A DNA stretch of 64,000 nucleotides from Sneathiella sp. HT1-7 (GTDB lineage: Bacteria; Pseudomonadota; Alphaproteobacteria; Sneathiellales; Sneathiellaceae): NCBI RefSeq assembly GCF_020731145.1, contig NZ_JAJFZN010000004.1, forward strand, positions 186,001 through 250,000. The letters run 5' to 3'. Under the pieces are notes generated by a model, which saw nothing but the letters and a program-made list of their open reading frames with translations, made no database searches and was not told the DNA's origin. Shown here piece by piece: positions 26,258 through 34,131 of the stretch (within the stretch, counting starts at the first letter, position 1; each line of letters opens with the position of its first letter). A program made the translations under genes and the position numbers.

Positions 26258-26833
26258 ATGAGGAAAGTGAGTGCCGAGTCTGTCCTAGGGATTTCCGGGG
26301 TTCTGGCGCTAGCCATCGTGGTTACACTCGTATTGAATCTCAACAGCGCGAGTGCCCAATCCCCTGGCACTCAATCACAGCTATGTTGCCAGGACATGTG
26401 GGACCCAAATTGGATGCAACGCGACATGTGGGGGCCAGGTAAAATGGGGCCAGGCATGCGACAAAGGATGGAACGACACAGGGTCTTCATGCATGAAGGC
26501 ATTCCTGTTGCGTACCGCGGTGCACGGAATTCCTTTTCGTCCGATGCTAAAACCATCGGTGAAGGGCGGGCCCTTTATCGGGAGAATTGTGCATCCTGTC
26601 ATGGGGCCAAAGGTATGGGGGATGGCGAAGGAGGTAAGTCCTTGAGTCCTTCTCCGGCATTACTTGCCAACCTAATAGAGATGCCAATGTCAGTCGATGA
26701 GTTCCTGCTTTGGTCTATCTCCGACGGTGGCACGGCCTTTGGAACCGCAATGCCTGCTTTCAAAGATGTTTTGACCAGAGACGAAATCTGGAAGATTGTC
26801 ACCTATATGCGGGCCGGGTTCCCGGTTCAGTAA
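26258..26833 (+). CDS. secreted or membrane-anchored c-type cytochrome
   Basis: A 191-residue protein. An N-terminal hydrophobic segment (about 8-28) precedes a Met/Cys-rich part (QLCCQDMW, then MWGPGKMGPG). The heme motif is CASCH (Cys111, Cys114, His115), with the axial Met in GTAMPAF. Met- and Cys-rich N-terminal regions suggest metal binding, and similar cytochromes occur in copper and heavy-metal islands. A site with aaggaga precedes the ATG. The SHOCT gene follows, probably cotranscribed. Electron-transfer partners are unknown. Confidence 0.85.
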   Translation: MRKVSAESVLGISGVLALAIVVTLVLNLNSASAQSPGTQSQLCCQDMWDPNWMQRDMWGPGKMGPGMRQRMERHRVFMHEGIPVAYRGARNSFSSDAKTIGEGRALYRENCASCHGAKGMGDGEGGKSLSPSPALLANLIEMPMSVDEFLLWSISDGGTAFGTAMPAFKDVLTRDEIWKIVTYMRAGFPVQ

Positions 26834-26856
26834 ACATAACAGCGAGGATTGATCTG

Positions 26857-27192
26857 ATGTCTCGATTTATTAATTACCTGATTTGTATGGGGATTGTATC
26901 TCTATTGCCTTCCACCGTTCTCGCGCAACAACAAGGGACAGGATACGGGCCACATATGATGAATGGCGGATGGCATGGCTGGTTCCTTGGCCCAATCATG
27001 ATGATTGTGTTCATTTCCGTAGCGGTGGTAGTGGTCGTGCTTTTGTTGCGGTGGCTTGGGGTTCTGAGCCATGGCAGTCCTCACCATCAACCGCCAACAA
27101 AGACGCCACTCGACATCCTCAAGGAGAGACTTGCTCGGGGCGAGATCGACAAAGAGGAATTCGAAGAGCGTCGTCGCATTATTGATCAATAA
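26857..27192 (+). CDS. SHOCT domain membrane protein
   Basis: A 111-residue protein from the ATG at 26857, with agcgagg 9 bases upstream. It has a signal peptide, then a Met/His/Trp-rich part (MMNGGWHGWF), one membrane segment (about 46-66) and a C-terminal SHOCT helix pair (LDILKERLARGEIDKEEFEE). Proteins of this form often accompany copper or cytochrome genes. It follows the cytochrome c gene closely. Confidence 0.85.
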   Translation: MSRFINYLICMGIVSLLPSTVLAQQQGTGYGPHMMNGGWHGWFLGPIMMIVFISVAVVVVVLLLRWLGVLSHGSPHHQPPTKTPLDILKERLARGEIDKEEFEERRRIIDQ

Positions 27193-27567
27193 TAGGCCAG
27201 TGTAACGTTTATAGAATGGCTGCTTCTGGCACAAAACCGACTATATTAGAGCGGTAAAAAAAGGTCCGCAACTGCGCGCAAAGCGGAAGTTATTTCTGGA
27301 AAAACTGAAATTCCGTTTTCAATGTTCACTATGAATGTCTGCTTTGCCAAATTTTATTGATGGCGAGCTTGAAGAGACCAAAGTCTGCTTCCCGCCCATG
27401 AAAGACATTCGTTGCCATGCCTTTTATAGCCTCTTCGGGTCGATAGCAAACATTCTAACGGCGGTCATAGGCCTATAATAGCGTGACTATTCCAACAACA
27501 ATTAGAACAAATAAAGAAACACAATCACGCGCCTAGCGACCTAAAGATCTAGCTTAGGAGGCATACC

Positions 27568-27636
27568 ATGAGACGACCTTATCGATACGCATTTTATAAA
27601 TCAGGCAATGCGTATAAACTAACTTCCATAAAATAA
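27568..27636 (+). CDS. possible small protein (22 residues)
   Basis: AGGAGG lies six bases before an ATG that opens a 22-codon basic, tyrosine-rich frame (RRPYRYAFYKSGNAYK). The ribosome binding site is better than those of most genes here, but there is no homology to lean on and a chance match is possible. Confidence 0.2.
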   Translation: MRRPYRYAFYKSGNAYKLTSIK

Positions 27637-27935
27637 AATATCATTATGTTGGTATAGTGGGCCGCATATATTCTTCCCAAAAATGGTGCGTTATTGCGAG
27701 AGTCCACATCAATCATTGTGTTTTCTAAATTCCCCCATACCCTTTCGATCCAATTTGGTTTCACTTAATAGGCTCAGAACGGCCAGAGAGATTTGCTGGC
27801 TGGACTAAGCAAACTTGGAAGGGGAATTTAACATTATAAGCCAAAACCTATCAGGGATGCCTCAAGAGCGATGGATGCCCATTACCTTCCCATTAGACCT
27901 TGCTCTAATGAGACTTTCACATCGCGCCTTTTATG

Positions 27936-27969
27936 AGTCTCATATAAATACAATTTGACATATGAGACT
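27936..27969 (+). promoter_or_regulatory. inverted repeat upstream of resolvase, possible res or operator
   Basis: AGTCTCATAT (27936-27945) and ATATGAGACT (27960-27969) form a perfect 10-bp inverted repeat with a 14-base spacer, about 50 bases before the resolvase start. A further tgagact copy lies near 27909. Multiple inversely repeated subsites next to a serine resolvase gene suggest its own binding site or an autoregulatory operator. Confidence 0.45.
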
Positions 27970-28019
27970 ATATTCTCACATAATCTTATATCTATTGATA
28001 CATACAAGGATATCAGATT

Positions 28020-28568
28020 ATGAAGGTTGGCTACGCGAGAACATCGACACTTGAACAGGTCGCGGGTTTTGAAGCCCAAATTGATGAGCTCGGAAATCAG
28101 AATTGTCAAAAGATATACAAGGAGCAAGTATCGTCTGTAGAACAGCGTCAGGAGCTCTCACAGGCCCTTGATTTCCTCCGAGAAGGTGACACCCTAGTCG
28201 TGACGAAATTGGACCGCCTAGCACGCTCTATGCGGCATTTAGGGGAGATTGTAGAGACCATCAGAAATAAGGGCGCTCACCTCCAAATTTTAAACCTTGG
28301 GGTTGATACAAGCAATGCCACTGGCGAGCTCGTCTTAAACCTCCTAGGAGCCGTCTCGCAATTCGAGCGGCAAATCATGCTGGAGCGGCAACGTGAAGGC
28401 ATAGCTAAGGCCAAAGGGGAGGGGAAGTATAAGGGAAGAAAAGCTACAGCTCGAGCAAAGACCGACAAGGTACTGGAGTTAAAGGCACAAGGCGCCAGCG
28501 CCACAGCTATAGCTAAAGACCTTGGGATAGGCAGAGCGTCTGTTTATCGTATTCTTAAGAAGCCTTAG
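28020..28568 (+). CDS. serine recombinase (resolvase/invertase family)
   Basis: A 182-residue protein. The catalytic Ser is Ser9 in YARTST. The conserved LDRLAR region follows, then the long helix with SQFERQIMLERQREGI, and a C-terminal helix-turn-helix (SATAIAKDLGIGRASVYRIL). It has the small Hin/Pin/Tn3-resolvase layout and is intact. It may resolve cointegrates or multimers of the element, or invert a segment; no inverted partner gene was found. The upstream dyad is the best candidate target. Confidence 0.9.
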   Translation: MKVGYARTSTLEQVAGFEAQIDELGNQNCQKIYKEQVSSVEQRQELSQALDFLREGDTLVVTKLDRLARSMRHLGEIVETIRNKGAHLQILNLGVDTSNATGELVLNLLGAVSQFERQIMLERQREGIAKAKGEGKYKGRKATARAKTDKVLELKAQGASATAIAKDLGIGRASVYRILKKP

Positions 28569-28679
28569 TCTGCTTCACTCACCTGATCGGTGGCAATCGC
28601 AAAGTTATAATTCGTCGCCATAAACTAACCTTGATAACATGGTATTGCAGTTACTCAATTAACAAGAGAAGACCAACTA

Positions 28680-29351
28680 ATGGGACATCGACAAAGAATT
28701 TTTAGCTCGTGCTTCACGGCACTTCTTATGATGCTGTCGTCAATCGCATCAGCCCAATCTAATTTGGACAGCAAAGATATTACACAGGCGCAAAAGGCAT
28801 TCAATGCCGATGGATTTAGCTCCTATGGTCAATACCGATGGGACAACCCCTTGTGTGAACCAAACGATTACAATCAGAGCCTTGGGCGGTGTGTAGGGCG
28901 ATATCAGGACGCCAGATTGTCGATTTATCCTGCAAAGGATGCCTATCCAGCAGGAGATTACGGTCAGGCATTCATTCACGGGAAGGTCAAATTTACTGTT
29001 ACAGACATTCAATATGGAGAAGACCATAAATGGATCGGAAGCACGAAATATGGAGAAGTCTACACTATTGAGGAAGGCTATATATTTCTTCCCAAAACGT
29101 CCTTCCCTCCACATGTAGTCTTCTCTAAAGAATGCGAAAGCATAAGGGTCGAACTTATAGAAGGGACAGCGGAGATAGTTCAGTCCGTCATAGCCCGCAC
29201 GACTTCAGTCGGCGAGATTATTGTAGAATATCCGATAGGGTACGATAGATGGCACTCTAGGAATCCATATCTGATTGAATCAATGTGCTTCGTTGTGAGC
29301 AGGGCATATCAAGGAAAATACCAACCTTATCTTGGCCCGCTGCAAAAATGA
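28680..29351 (+). CDS. secreted protein of unknown family
   Basis: A 223-residue protein with an N-terminal signal peptide (FSSCFTALLMMLSSIASAQS) and three further Cys (NPLCEPND, GRCVGR, SKECESIR), which suggest periplasmic disulfides. I do not recognise a domain. It sits between the resolvase and the AT-rich gap. Its own ribosome binding site is weak (acaagaga). Confidence 0.6.
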   Translation: MGHRQRIFSSCFTALLMMLSSIASAQSNLDSKDITQAQKAFNADGFSSYGQYRWDNPLCEPNDYNQSLGRCVGRYQDARLSIYPAKDAYPAGDYGQAFIHGKVKFTVTDIQYGEDHKWIGSTKYGEVYTIEEGYIFLPKTSFPPHVVFSKECESIRVELIEGTAEIVQSVIARTTSVGEIIVEYPIGYDRWHSRNPYLIESMCFVVSRAYQGKYQPYLGPLQK

Positions 29352-29521
29352 GAAAAGCTGCTGACCTTCTATTGCGCCCAGACATAATAACCATCCCCTA
29401 TGGAGGGAGGCTCATCCTTGCAGTCTGACAACAGCAGCGTATCTGTTTTGTCTGCAATCGATAAATATAAGCTATTGATTTTATGAAATTTATTTCTTAA
29501 TCGACTTAGTAACGAGTGGGA

Positions 29522-29565
29522 AATATATGGTATATAATAAATTACTAATGAATATATGGTATATA
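29522..29565 (+). repeat. 15-bp direct repeats in AT-rich region
   Basis: AATATATGGTATATA occurs at 29522-29536 and again at 29551-29565, 29 bases apart, in a very AT-rich gap (29352-29640) downstream of the polymerase-like gene. Such spaced repeats next to a replication-type gene can be iterons or an operator. The direction of function cannot be told. Confidence 0.4.
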
Positions 29566-29640
29566 GAATAATATTACTTATATTAATAGCTATCTGTAAG
29601 TTTATTCAAGTATAGTTTGTATGTATTATTACAAAAAAAT

Positions 29641-31152
29641 CTATGTAATGTTCATGTTGTCTATATATGAATACCACTGATATTGCCTATTTGTATATTC
29701 TCTATATTCACCTCCAGATAACATTTCCTCAACATTGCCCATATCTACAAATTTATGCTCTACAGGTGCGTCATAGGTGAGGATCGACTTGCCGTCTACC
29801 TTGGCCATAGCTCCGGCAACCTCCATATAGTAGTGTTCCATATATTCCCTAAGCTCGTCAGCTAAAGCATGGTGCACAAGAAAGCTATCATGCACTGGTA
29901 GACACGCATATTGCATGTCAGCAAATCTAAGCATGACTTTTTCTGCTATATCAGCGTCCTTTTTCTGTAATTGCAAACCAAACCCGGAGCCAAAATACTC
30001 CCTAATAGGAGAGTGCGCATCTATGATAGCTTCCAATAGTTCTTGCCATGAGCAACCGGCGTCCATCTCGTTAAAGTCGCTGTGCTGTTTGATATTCTTG
30101 TTAGAAGCATTCACCAGCGAATTAAAGGCAACTTTCTTAACATCACGGACAACATTTTCCAAACCCATATCATATGGATCTAGGGGAGGGGTAACGCCAA
30201 CCTCTGCATACACCAAAGCCGGATGCATTCCTGAGTAATCGAGTTCTACTGTTTGCTTACCATTGATATGAATGTATTTCCTGTATTCTTTGGGAATTCC
30301 TAGCCACCATGCGCCATAAAAACGGCCACCTTCGTTCCAACTGCTATTGTTAAAGATCCGTCTCAGCGTACGCGCACTAACATCTATTGACGGCAGGGCT
30401 TCTTCATCTTCCAAATGCCTGTTCCAAACGTGCCGCCTCAAGGCTTCAAACTCTGTATCTTTCAAATATAAATCAATCCAAAAAGTTGATAGGTGCCTAT
30501 TGATACGTTCTAAATTTTCCGACATTTTCGTTGTTTGACTATTATGCTCGTAAGGAATGATATCTTTATTTTCATCCTTGAGAATAATATTGTTGCACCC
30601 TTCTAATTGCCGTATCTGCCACAGAGTAATATGGGCCTGCTCTTCCAGTGCCGACATCAGTTTCTGAGTTGCTCTAATGCGGGTCCGCTTACCTTTACCC
30701 TTCTCCTTGTCGAAATGCCCTTTCTTTTCTGTTCTTAAATATCCGCAAGCTTCTAGTCCTTTATAGGCTGACTGGACATGCACATAGGAAAGAGCCACTG
30801 ACTGATAAAAACTGACCATCCTGTGGTAGTTGTTAGTAGGGCTGTACTCATTCTTGTTTAACGGCAACCCAAGCTGCATTCGCTTATTTGACTTTCGGGC
30901 TACATATAGGTCAAGCACCAGAGCCTTTACCATGCGAGTAAAACCATGATGCGCTCTTATAGAACGTTTTCTGGAGCGTTCCTCTTTGCCCTCAATCTCA
31001 TTACATATATTTTGGAGAACTATCTCAAATAAAGGTGACGCAATATCACGCGACCAAAAGATAGATCGAGACGGTTGATTTATTTTACGTGACTGGTCAT
31101 CATAGTTAGCCGCAGCCATAGCTTCTTCTCTTAGCTGCTCGTCCTTAATCAT
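29641..31152 (-). CDS. family A DNA polymerase-like protein of an integrative element
   Basis: A 503-residue protein with family A polymerase palm/fingers motifs in its C-terminal half. Motif A is VELDYSGMHP (Asp305), the O-helix-like motif B is VRDVKKVAFN (Arg336, Lys339, Lys340, Asn344), then QKKDADIAEKVM resembles the Pol I QGTAADIIKRAM helix, and motif C is LPVHDSFLVH (His421, Asp422). No proofreading or 5' nuclease domain is evident. Residues about 105-170 look like a winged helix. It is the last gene of the integrase operon, overlapping the preceding gene by 4 bases. In Pol I the Asp of motif A and the VHD Asp bind the catalytic metals. A role in element replication or repair is inferred. 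Confidence 0.75.
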   Translation of the reverse strand: MIKDEQLREEAMAAANYDDQSRKINQPSRSIFWSRDIASPLFEIVLQNICNEIEGKEERSRKRSIRAHHGFTRMVKALVLDLYVARKSNKRMQLGLPLNKNEYSPTNNYHRMVSFYQSVALSYVHVQSAYKGLEACGYLRTEKKGHFDKEKGKGKRTRIRATQKLMSALEEQAHITLWQIRQLEGCNNIILKDENKDIIPYEHNSQTTKMSENLERINRHLSTFWIDLYLKDTEFEALRRHVWNRHLEDEEALPSIDVSARTLRRIFNNSSWNEGGRFYGAWWLGIPKEYRKYIHINGKQTVELDYSGMHPALVYAEVGVTPPLDPYDMGLENVVRDVKKVAFNSLVNASNKNIKQHSDFNEMDAGCSWQELLEAIIDAHSPIREYFGSGFGLQLQKKDADIAEKVMLRFADMQYACLPVHDSFLVHHALADELREYMEHYYMEVAGAMAKVDGKSILTYDAPVEHKFVDMGNVEEMLSGGEYREYTNRQYQWYSYIDNMNIT

Positions 31153-31856
31153 CCGTTTATATCCGTAATTTTGGTGCTACTTAGGACTATTTCAGCCAGT
31201 TTCTTTGGGTCCACACCATCGCCGTAAGCCCTCTTCGTACCTTCTTCATCTGCGAACTCCAACCAGTGCATTCCTTCAACCACGCTGTCAGGGTCTTGTC
31301 GCTTAACTTCTTCAAAGTACCTTTTTTTGTACTCCTCGAAATTAAGGTCAATATCTTGCTTAGGTTCAATAGCGTTTTCATTTTGCTTAGCAACAGAAAC
31401 TGCCTCAATTATTTCTTCGGCACCAGAGGTGTTCGTCACCTCCTCAGAAATCTCAATGTAAGTCGCCATTGCTGATTCTAGCAATTGATGGTCTAGACTA
31501 TTCAGAGGGTACAACTGTCCATTAGTCTCTATCTCAAGGAATATATTTCCAAGCGAGAGAACAAGAGCATCTCTAGTCGATGTATCAGACCTTACTTGAG
31601 ATGTATGGCCTGAAATATGAGATAGGCCGTTGGCTAAAGCTGTAGCAGCGACTGTAAGCTTGAATGGACGTTGTCCAAAACTTCCGTTGAAGATCGCTGG
31701 CTTTGCAGACCATATTGCATCAACGAGTACACCCGCATATGCTCCACAGTCTTTATCAAACAGGCCTGCATTAGCTTGTATTTCAAGCAACTTTTGCACA
31801 ACTACAGCAGCTTCGCTTTTTTTGTATGTATTTATTATTCCGCTAAAAGGCCACAT
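31149..31856 (-). CDS. uncharacterised protein of the integrase operon
   Basis: A 235-residue protein, mostly helical, with a hydrophobic stretch only at the start (MWPFSGIINTYKK). It has LPW-free, alanine/leucine-rich helices in the middle and an acidic C-terminal third (EEYKKRYFEEVKRQDPDS). I do not recognise it. It lies 5 bases after the small membrane protein and overlaps the polymerase-like gene by 4 bases, so it is expressed with both. Confidence 0.65.
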   Translation of the reverse strand: MWPFSGIINTYKKSEAAVVVQKLLEIQANAGLFDKDCGAYAGVLVDAIWSAKPAIFNGSFGQRPFKLTVAATALANGLSHISGHTSQVRSDTSTRDALVLSLGNIFLEIETNGQLYPLNSLDHQLLESAMATYIEISEEVTNTSGAEEIIEAVSVAKQNENAIEPKQDIDLNFEEYKKRYFEEVKRQDPDSVVEGMHWLEFADEEGTKRAYGDGVDPKKLAEIVLSSTKITDING

Positions 31857-31861
31857 GCTGA

Positions 31862-32155
31862 TTATCCTTTAAATCCCTTAGCTTGAGCCTCAGTTATCAC
31901 TGACAACTGCTTTCCGCCGTGAACTGCGGCGGCATAAGACCGCGCCAATCCAATAGTTCTACTATCACTGTCTGGATTTGAGTGTTTAGAGAAAACATTT
32001 GCAGCAATACGATTTGCTTCATCAACATTACCGCCATCATCAATCTGCACTAAGAATGCATATGCGCGAACAAACCGCTGCCCTCTCTCAGTGTTTTTTT
32101 TAAAGAAAAAATACCCACCGATTATCAATACGACTATCCAACCCATCACTTCCAT
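31862..32155 (-). CDS. small membrane protein of the integrase operon
   Basis: A 97-residue protein with one N-terminal membrane segment (about 4-17) and a helical soluble part with conserved-looking FVRAYAFLVQIDDGG and SYAAAVHGGKQ. Its start overlaps the end of the integrase gene by 10 bases. No function is known to me; the tight coupling argues that it belongs to the element core. Confidence 0.65.
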   Translation of the reverse strand: MEVMGWIVVLIIGGYFFFKKNTERGQRFVRAYAFLVQIDDGGNVDEANRIAANVFSKHSNPDSDSRTIGLARSYAAAVHGGKQLSVITEAQAKGFKG

Positions 32156-33762
32156 TTTAACATCTCCAATGCTGACTTCTTTTGGGCAACCGTATAGCCA
32201 TCACCAAAATATACTTGTTGCGTTACGCCTTCTTGAGCGTGCCCTACGATAGCCTTGACGAGAGGCTCAGCGACGCCGGATTGAAGCAAGTTCGTGACCA
32301 TCGTGTGGCGAAAGCTATGAAACACCAAGCCTTGGCCACTCATGTCCACAGCCTTCAAGAACGGACCATTAAACCACCGGCTGAGATTGCGCCCGTATCC
32401 GGTTCCTTGACTAAGGGATAGCTCATGCAGCAACCTTTGCTTACCTGCCTTCATTAACCTTTCGACATGCTCTAAGAAGCCGAGTTCAAGCAACTCAGAA
32501 TGGATGGGGATTAGGCGTGTTGCAGATGAAGTCTTGAGCCTTACCCCATCAGCTTTCTCATTAATATCAAAGCACCAAAGACCATCTACTTGTCTGACAT
32601 CACCAAGTTGCAACTGTGCAATCTCGTTGAGGCGTGCCCCTGAATAGATAGCAATGAGGGGTCCCCATCTTTGATATTCTTTCTTAATTGCGCTGGTTTC
32701 ATCTTTCAGGATCGCACTGAGTATTTTGCCAATCTGATCCTTAGAGAATGCTGTCCGTTCCCCATCACCTGATTTCTTGAGCTTGATGGTAAGGCCGGTA
32801 AATACGTTCTTAGAGACATACCCGTTCTTTTCAGCCCACTTGAATAAGCCGTGGCATGCATTGAGATGTTTATTAATTGTTTTCACATGCATCCGTTCTA
32901 CACCCACAACCGTGATAGCATCTTCAAACGTAAGCCCCCTAGTCTTCGGGTTCGAATTAATGTTCTTGGGCACCTGCTGCAAAGTGCTCTTCACCTTCTG
33001 GGCACTCTTGGAGTTAATAGCAGTACAGGCGATGTCAGTACCCAAAATGGCAAGCAGCAAATTAAAGATTGCCCGATATTCCTTCTCTGACTTTTTTGTC
33101 CAATTGTCGCCCCTTACTCTCTCTTCCACAAACCGCCTGACAAGCTCACTGAGAGGGGTGTCCATACCTTCGCTTGAGGATGGTGAGCGGGAAGGCTCAG
33201 CAGCGCTTGAGAGGTCGTATTCTTCCATCGACTTGTCATAGTCAAGAACATGTTGGCAATAAGCTTTGTAAGAGCTCCTGAACTCCGTTTCCATAGTTTT
33301 ATAGGTATCACTGCCTTGAGAGACGGGAAGCCCATACAGGGCGATCAGACGATCCACAGGCGGCTTTTCGTCGTTAGCCGTATGGTTGAATATTTCTGGT
33401 GCGTCGGATGTTAAAATACTCGATCTTAGGACGTTTAGCTCGAGCCCGCTCAGGCGTCCTTTATCAGCCATAGACGACTTCCGTTGCTCTAGGAGGCTTG
33501 CGAAATGCGACTTAAGCAGGGTTCTTATTTCGTGATATTTCATATTTTTATTGGCAACGCTACTCAGCAATTCATCAGCCCAGTATGATAACCACCGTGA
33601 CAATTGCATGGCAAGGCGATTATCTCTCGTATCCAGAGACACTCTAATATGCGTGCATTTATTGTAAGGATGGAGGGCCTTAGGAATAGGCCAACGGAAA
33701 TAGAAGACGTTGTGTCTGGAAAGCATCAGGTAGGTAGATATATGCATGGATAAATGGCTCAC
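32146..33762 (-). CDS. tyrosine integrase, tRNA-Ser targeting
   Basis: A 538-residue intact tyrosine recombinase. The catalytic residues are Arg377 (YSGARLNEI), Lys410 (GVRLKTS), His482 and Arg485 (HSFRH), His508 (VGHAQ) and Tyr518 (QQVYFG). The N-terminal domain (about 7-65) resembles that of the truncated integrase in block B in its basic YYFRR/FYFRW start but is otherwise different. The start is a GTG at 33762 or the ATG at 33747. It lies 54 bases from the tRNA-Ser 3' end and reads away from it, the standard position for an island integrase. It leads a four-gene operon. Confidence 0.92.
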   Translation of the reverse strand: MSHLSMHISTYLMLSRHNVFYFRWPIPKALHPYNKCTHIRVSLDTRDNRLAMQLSRWLSYWADELLSSVANKNMKYHEIRTLLKSHFASLLEQRKSSMADKGRLSGLELNVLRSSILTSDAPEIFNHTANDEKPPVDRLIALYGLPVSQGSDTYKTMETEFRSSYKAYCQHVLDYDKSMEEYDLSSAAEPSRSPSSSEGMDTPLSELVRRFVEERVRGDNWTKKSEKEYRAIFNLLLAILGTDIACTAINSKSAQKVKSTLQQVPKNINSNPKTRGLTFEDAITVVGVERMHVKTINKHLNACHGLFKWAEKNGYVSKNVFTGLTIKLKKSGDGERTAFSKDQIGKILSAILKDETSAIKKEYQRWGPLIAIYSGARLNEIAQLQLGDVRQVDGLWCFDINEKADGVRLKTSSATRLIPIHSELLELGFLEHVERLMKAGKQRLLHELSLSQGTGYGRNLSRWFNGPFLKAVDMSGQGLVFHSFRHTMVTNLLQSGVAEPLVKAIVGHAQEGVTQQVYFGDGYTVAQKKSALEMLKWK

Positions 33763-33815
33763 TTCAATGTGCCACCATCAAAACTAGGTATCTAATGCAT
33801 TGATTTTAAAGCAAA

Positions 33816-33905
33816 TGGCGGAGGGTCGGGGATTCGAACCCCGGAAGGGCTTGCACCCTTGCTGGTTTTCAAGACCAGTGCATTCAACCGCTCTGCCAAC
33901 CCTCC
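33816..33905 (-). tRNA. tRNA-Ser(TGA)
   Basis: A 90-nucleotide class II tRNA with encoded CCA. The anticodon stem-loop is CTGGT-CTTGAAA-ACCAG (anticodon TGA), the long variable arm is AAGGGTGCAAGCCCTT, and the T arm is CCGGGGTTCGAATCCCCG. Its 3' end (TGGCGGAGGGTCGGGG on the + strand) is the sequence repeated through the accessory region, so it is the attachment site of the island array. Confidence 0.97.
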
Positions 33906-34131
33906 GTATCGCAAATTCGGTGCGGCGCCAATACTATGGCCCCTTACGGTTGCGAATAGTCCTGATCGTTTAAAGTTCCAGCCGGGTGCTGTCAATATAT
34001 TTGATTTTAAAATCCGCTTTATCTCTGAGCGTGAATAAAGAGCGGCAATAATCAAGCCTTTTCCGCCTGAAGCCGTTGCGAATCCGCAGAATTTGTGGCA
34101 AAAAAGGAGAGATCAGTAAATCGGAGTTCCA

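Larger units (their letters stand above)
27193..28019. other. intergenic with dispersed motif and possible res site
   Basis: About 830 bases between the SHOCT and resolvase genes with no confident gene. Near 27278 is the aaagcggaagttatttc stretch that matches the region at 24018. A short reading frame with a strong ribosome binding site lies at 27568, and an inverted repeat lies just before the resolvase (27936-27969). The rest is AT-rich and shows nothing that I recognise. Confidence 0.4.
23687..33815. mobile_element. block C: integrative element at tRNA-Ser with intact integrase and polymerase-like gene
   Basis: The left end is the core at 23687. The right end is the 3' end of the real tRNA-Ser gene (33816). 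The interval is 10.1 kb. An intact tyrosine integrase starts 54 bases from the tRNA and reads inward, and the tRNA gene is whole, as expected when the integrated core restores its 3' end. The cargo is metal resistance, a cytochrome c/SHOCT pair, a serine resolvase and the integrase operon with the polymerase-like gene. It is the youngest and most complete block of the array. Confidence 0.7.

Noticed and set aside
33792-34055. Open frame running across the tRNA-Ser gene
   Set aside because: It translates a tRNA and its flanks and has no domain.
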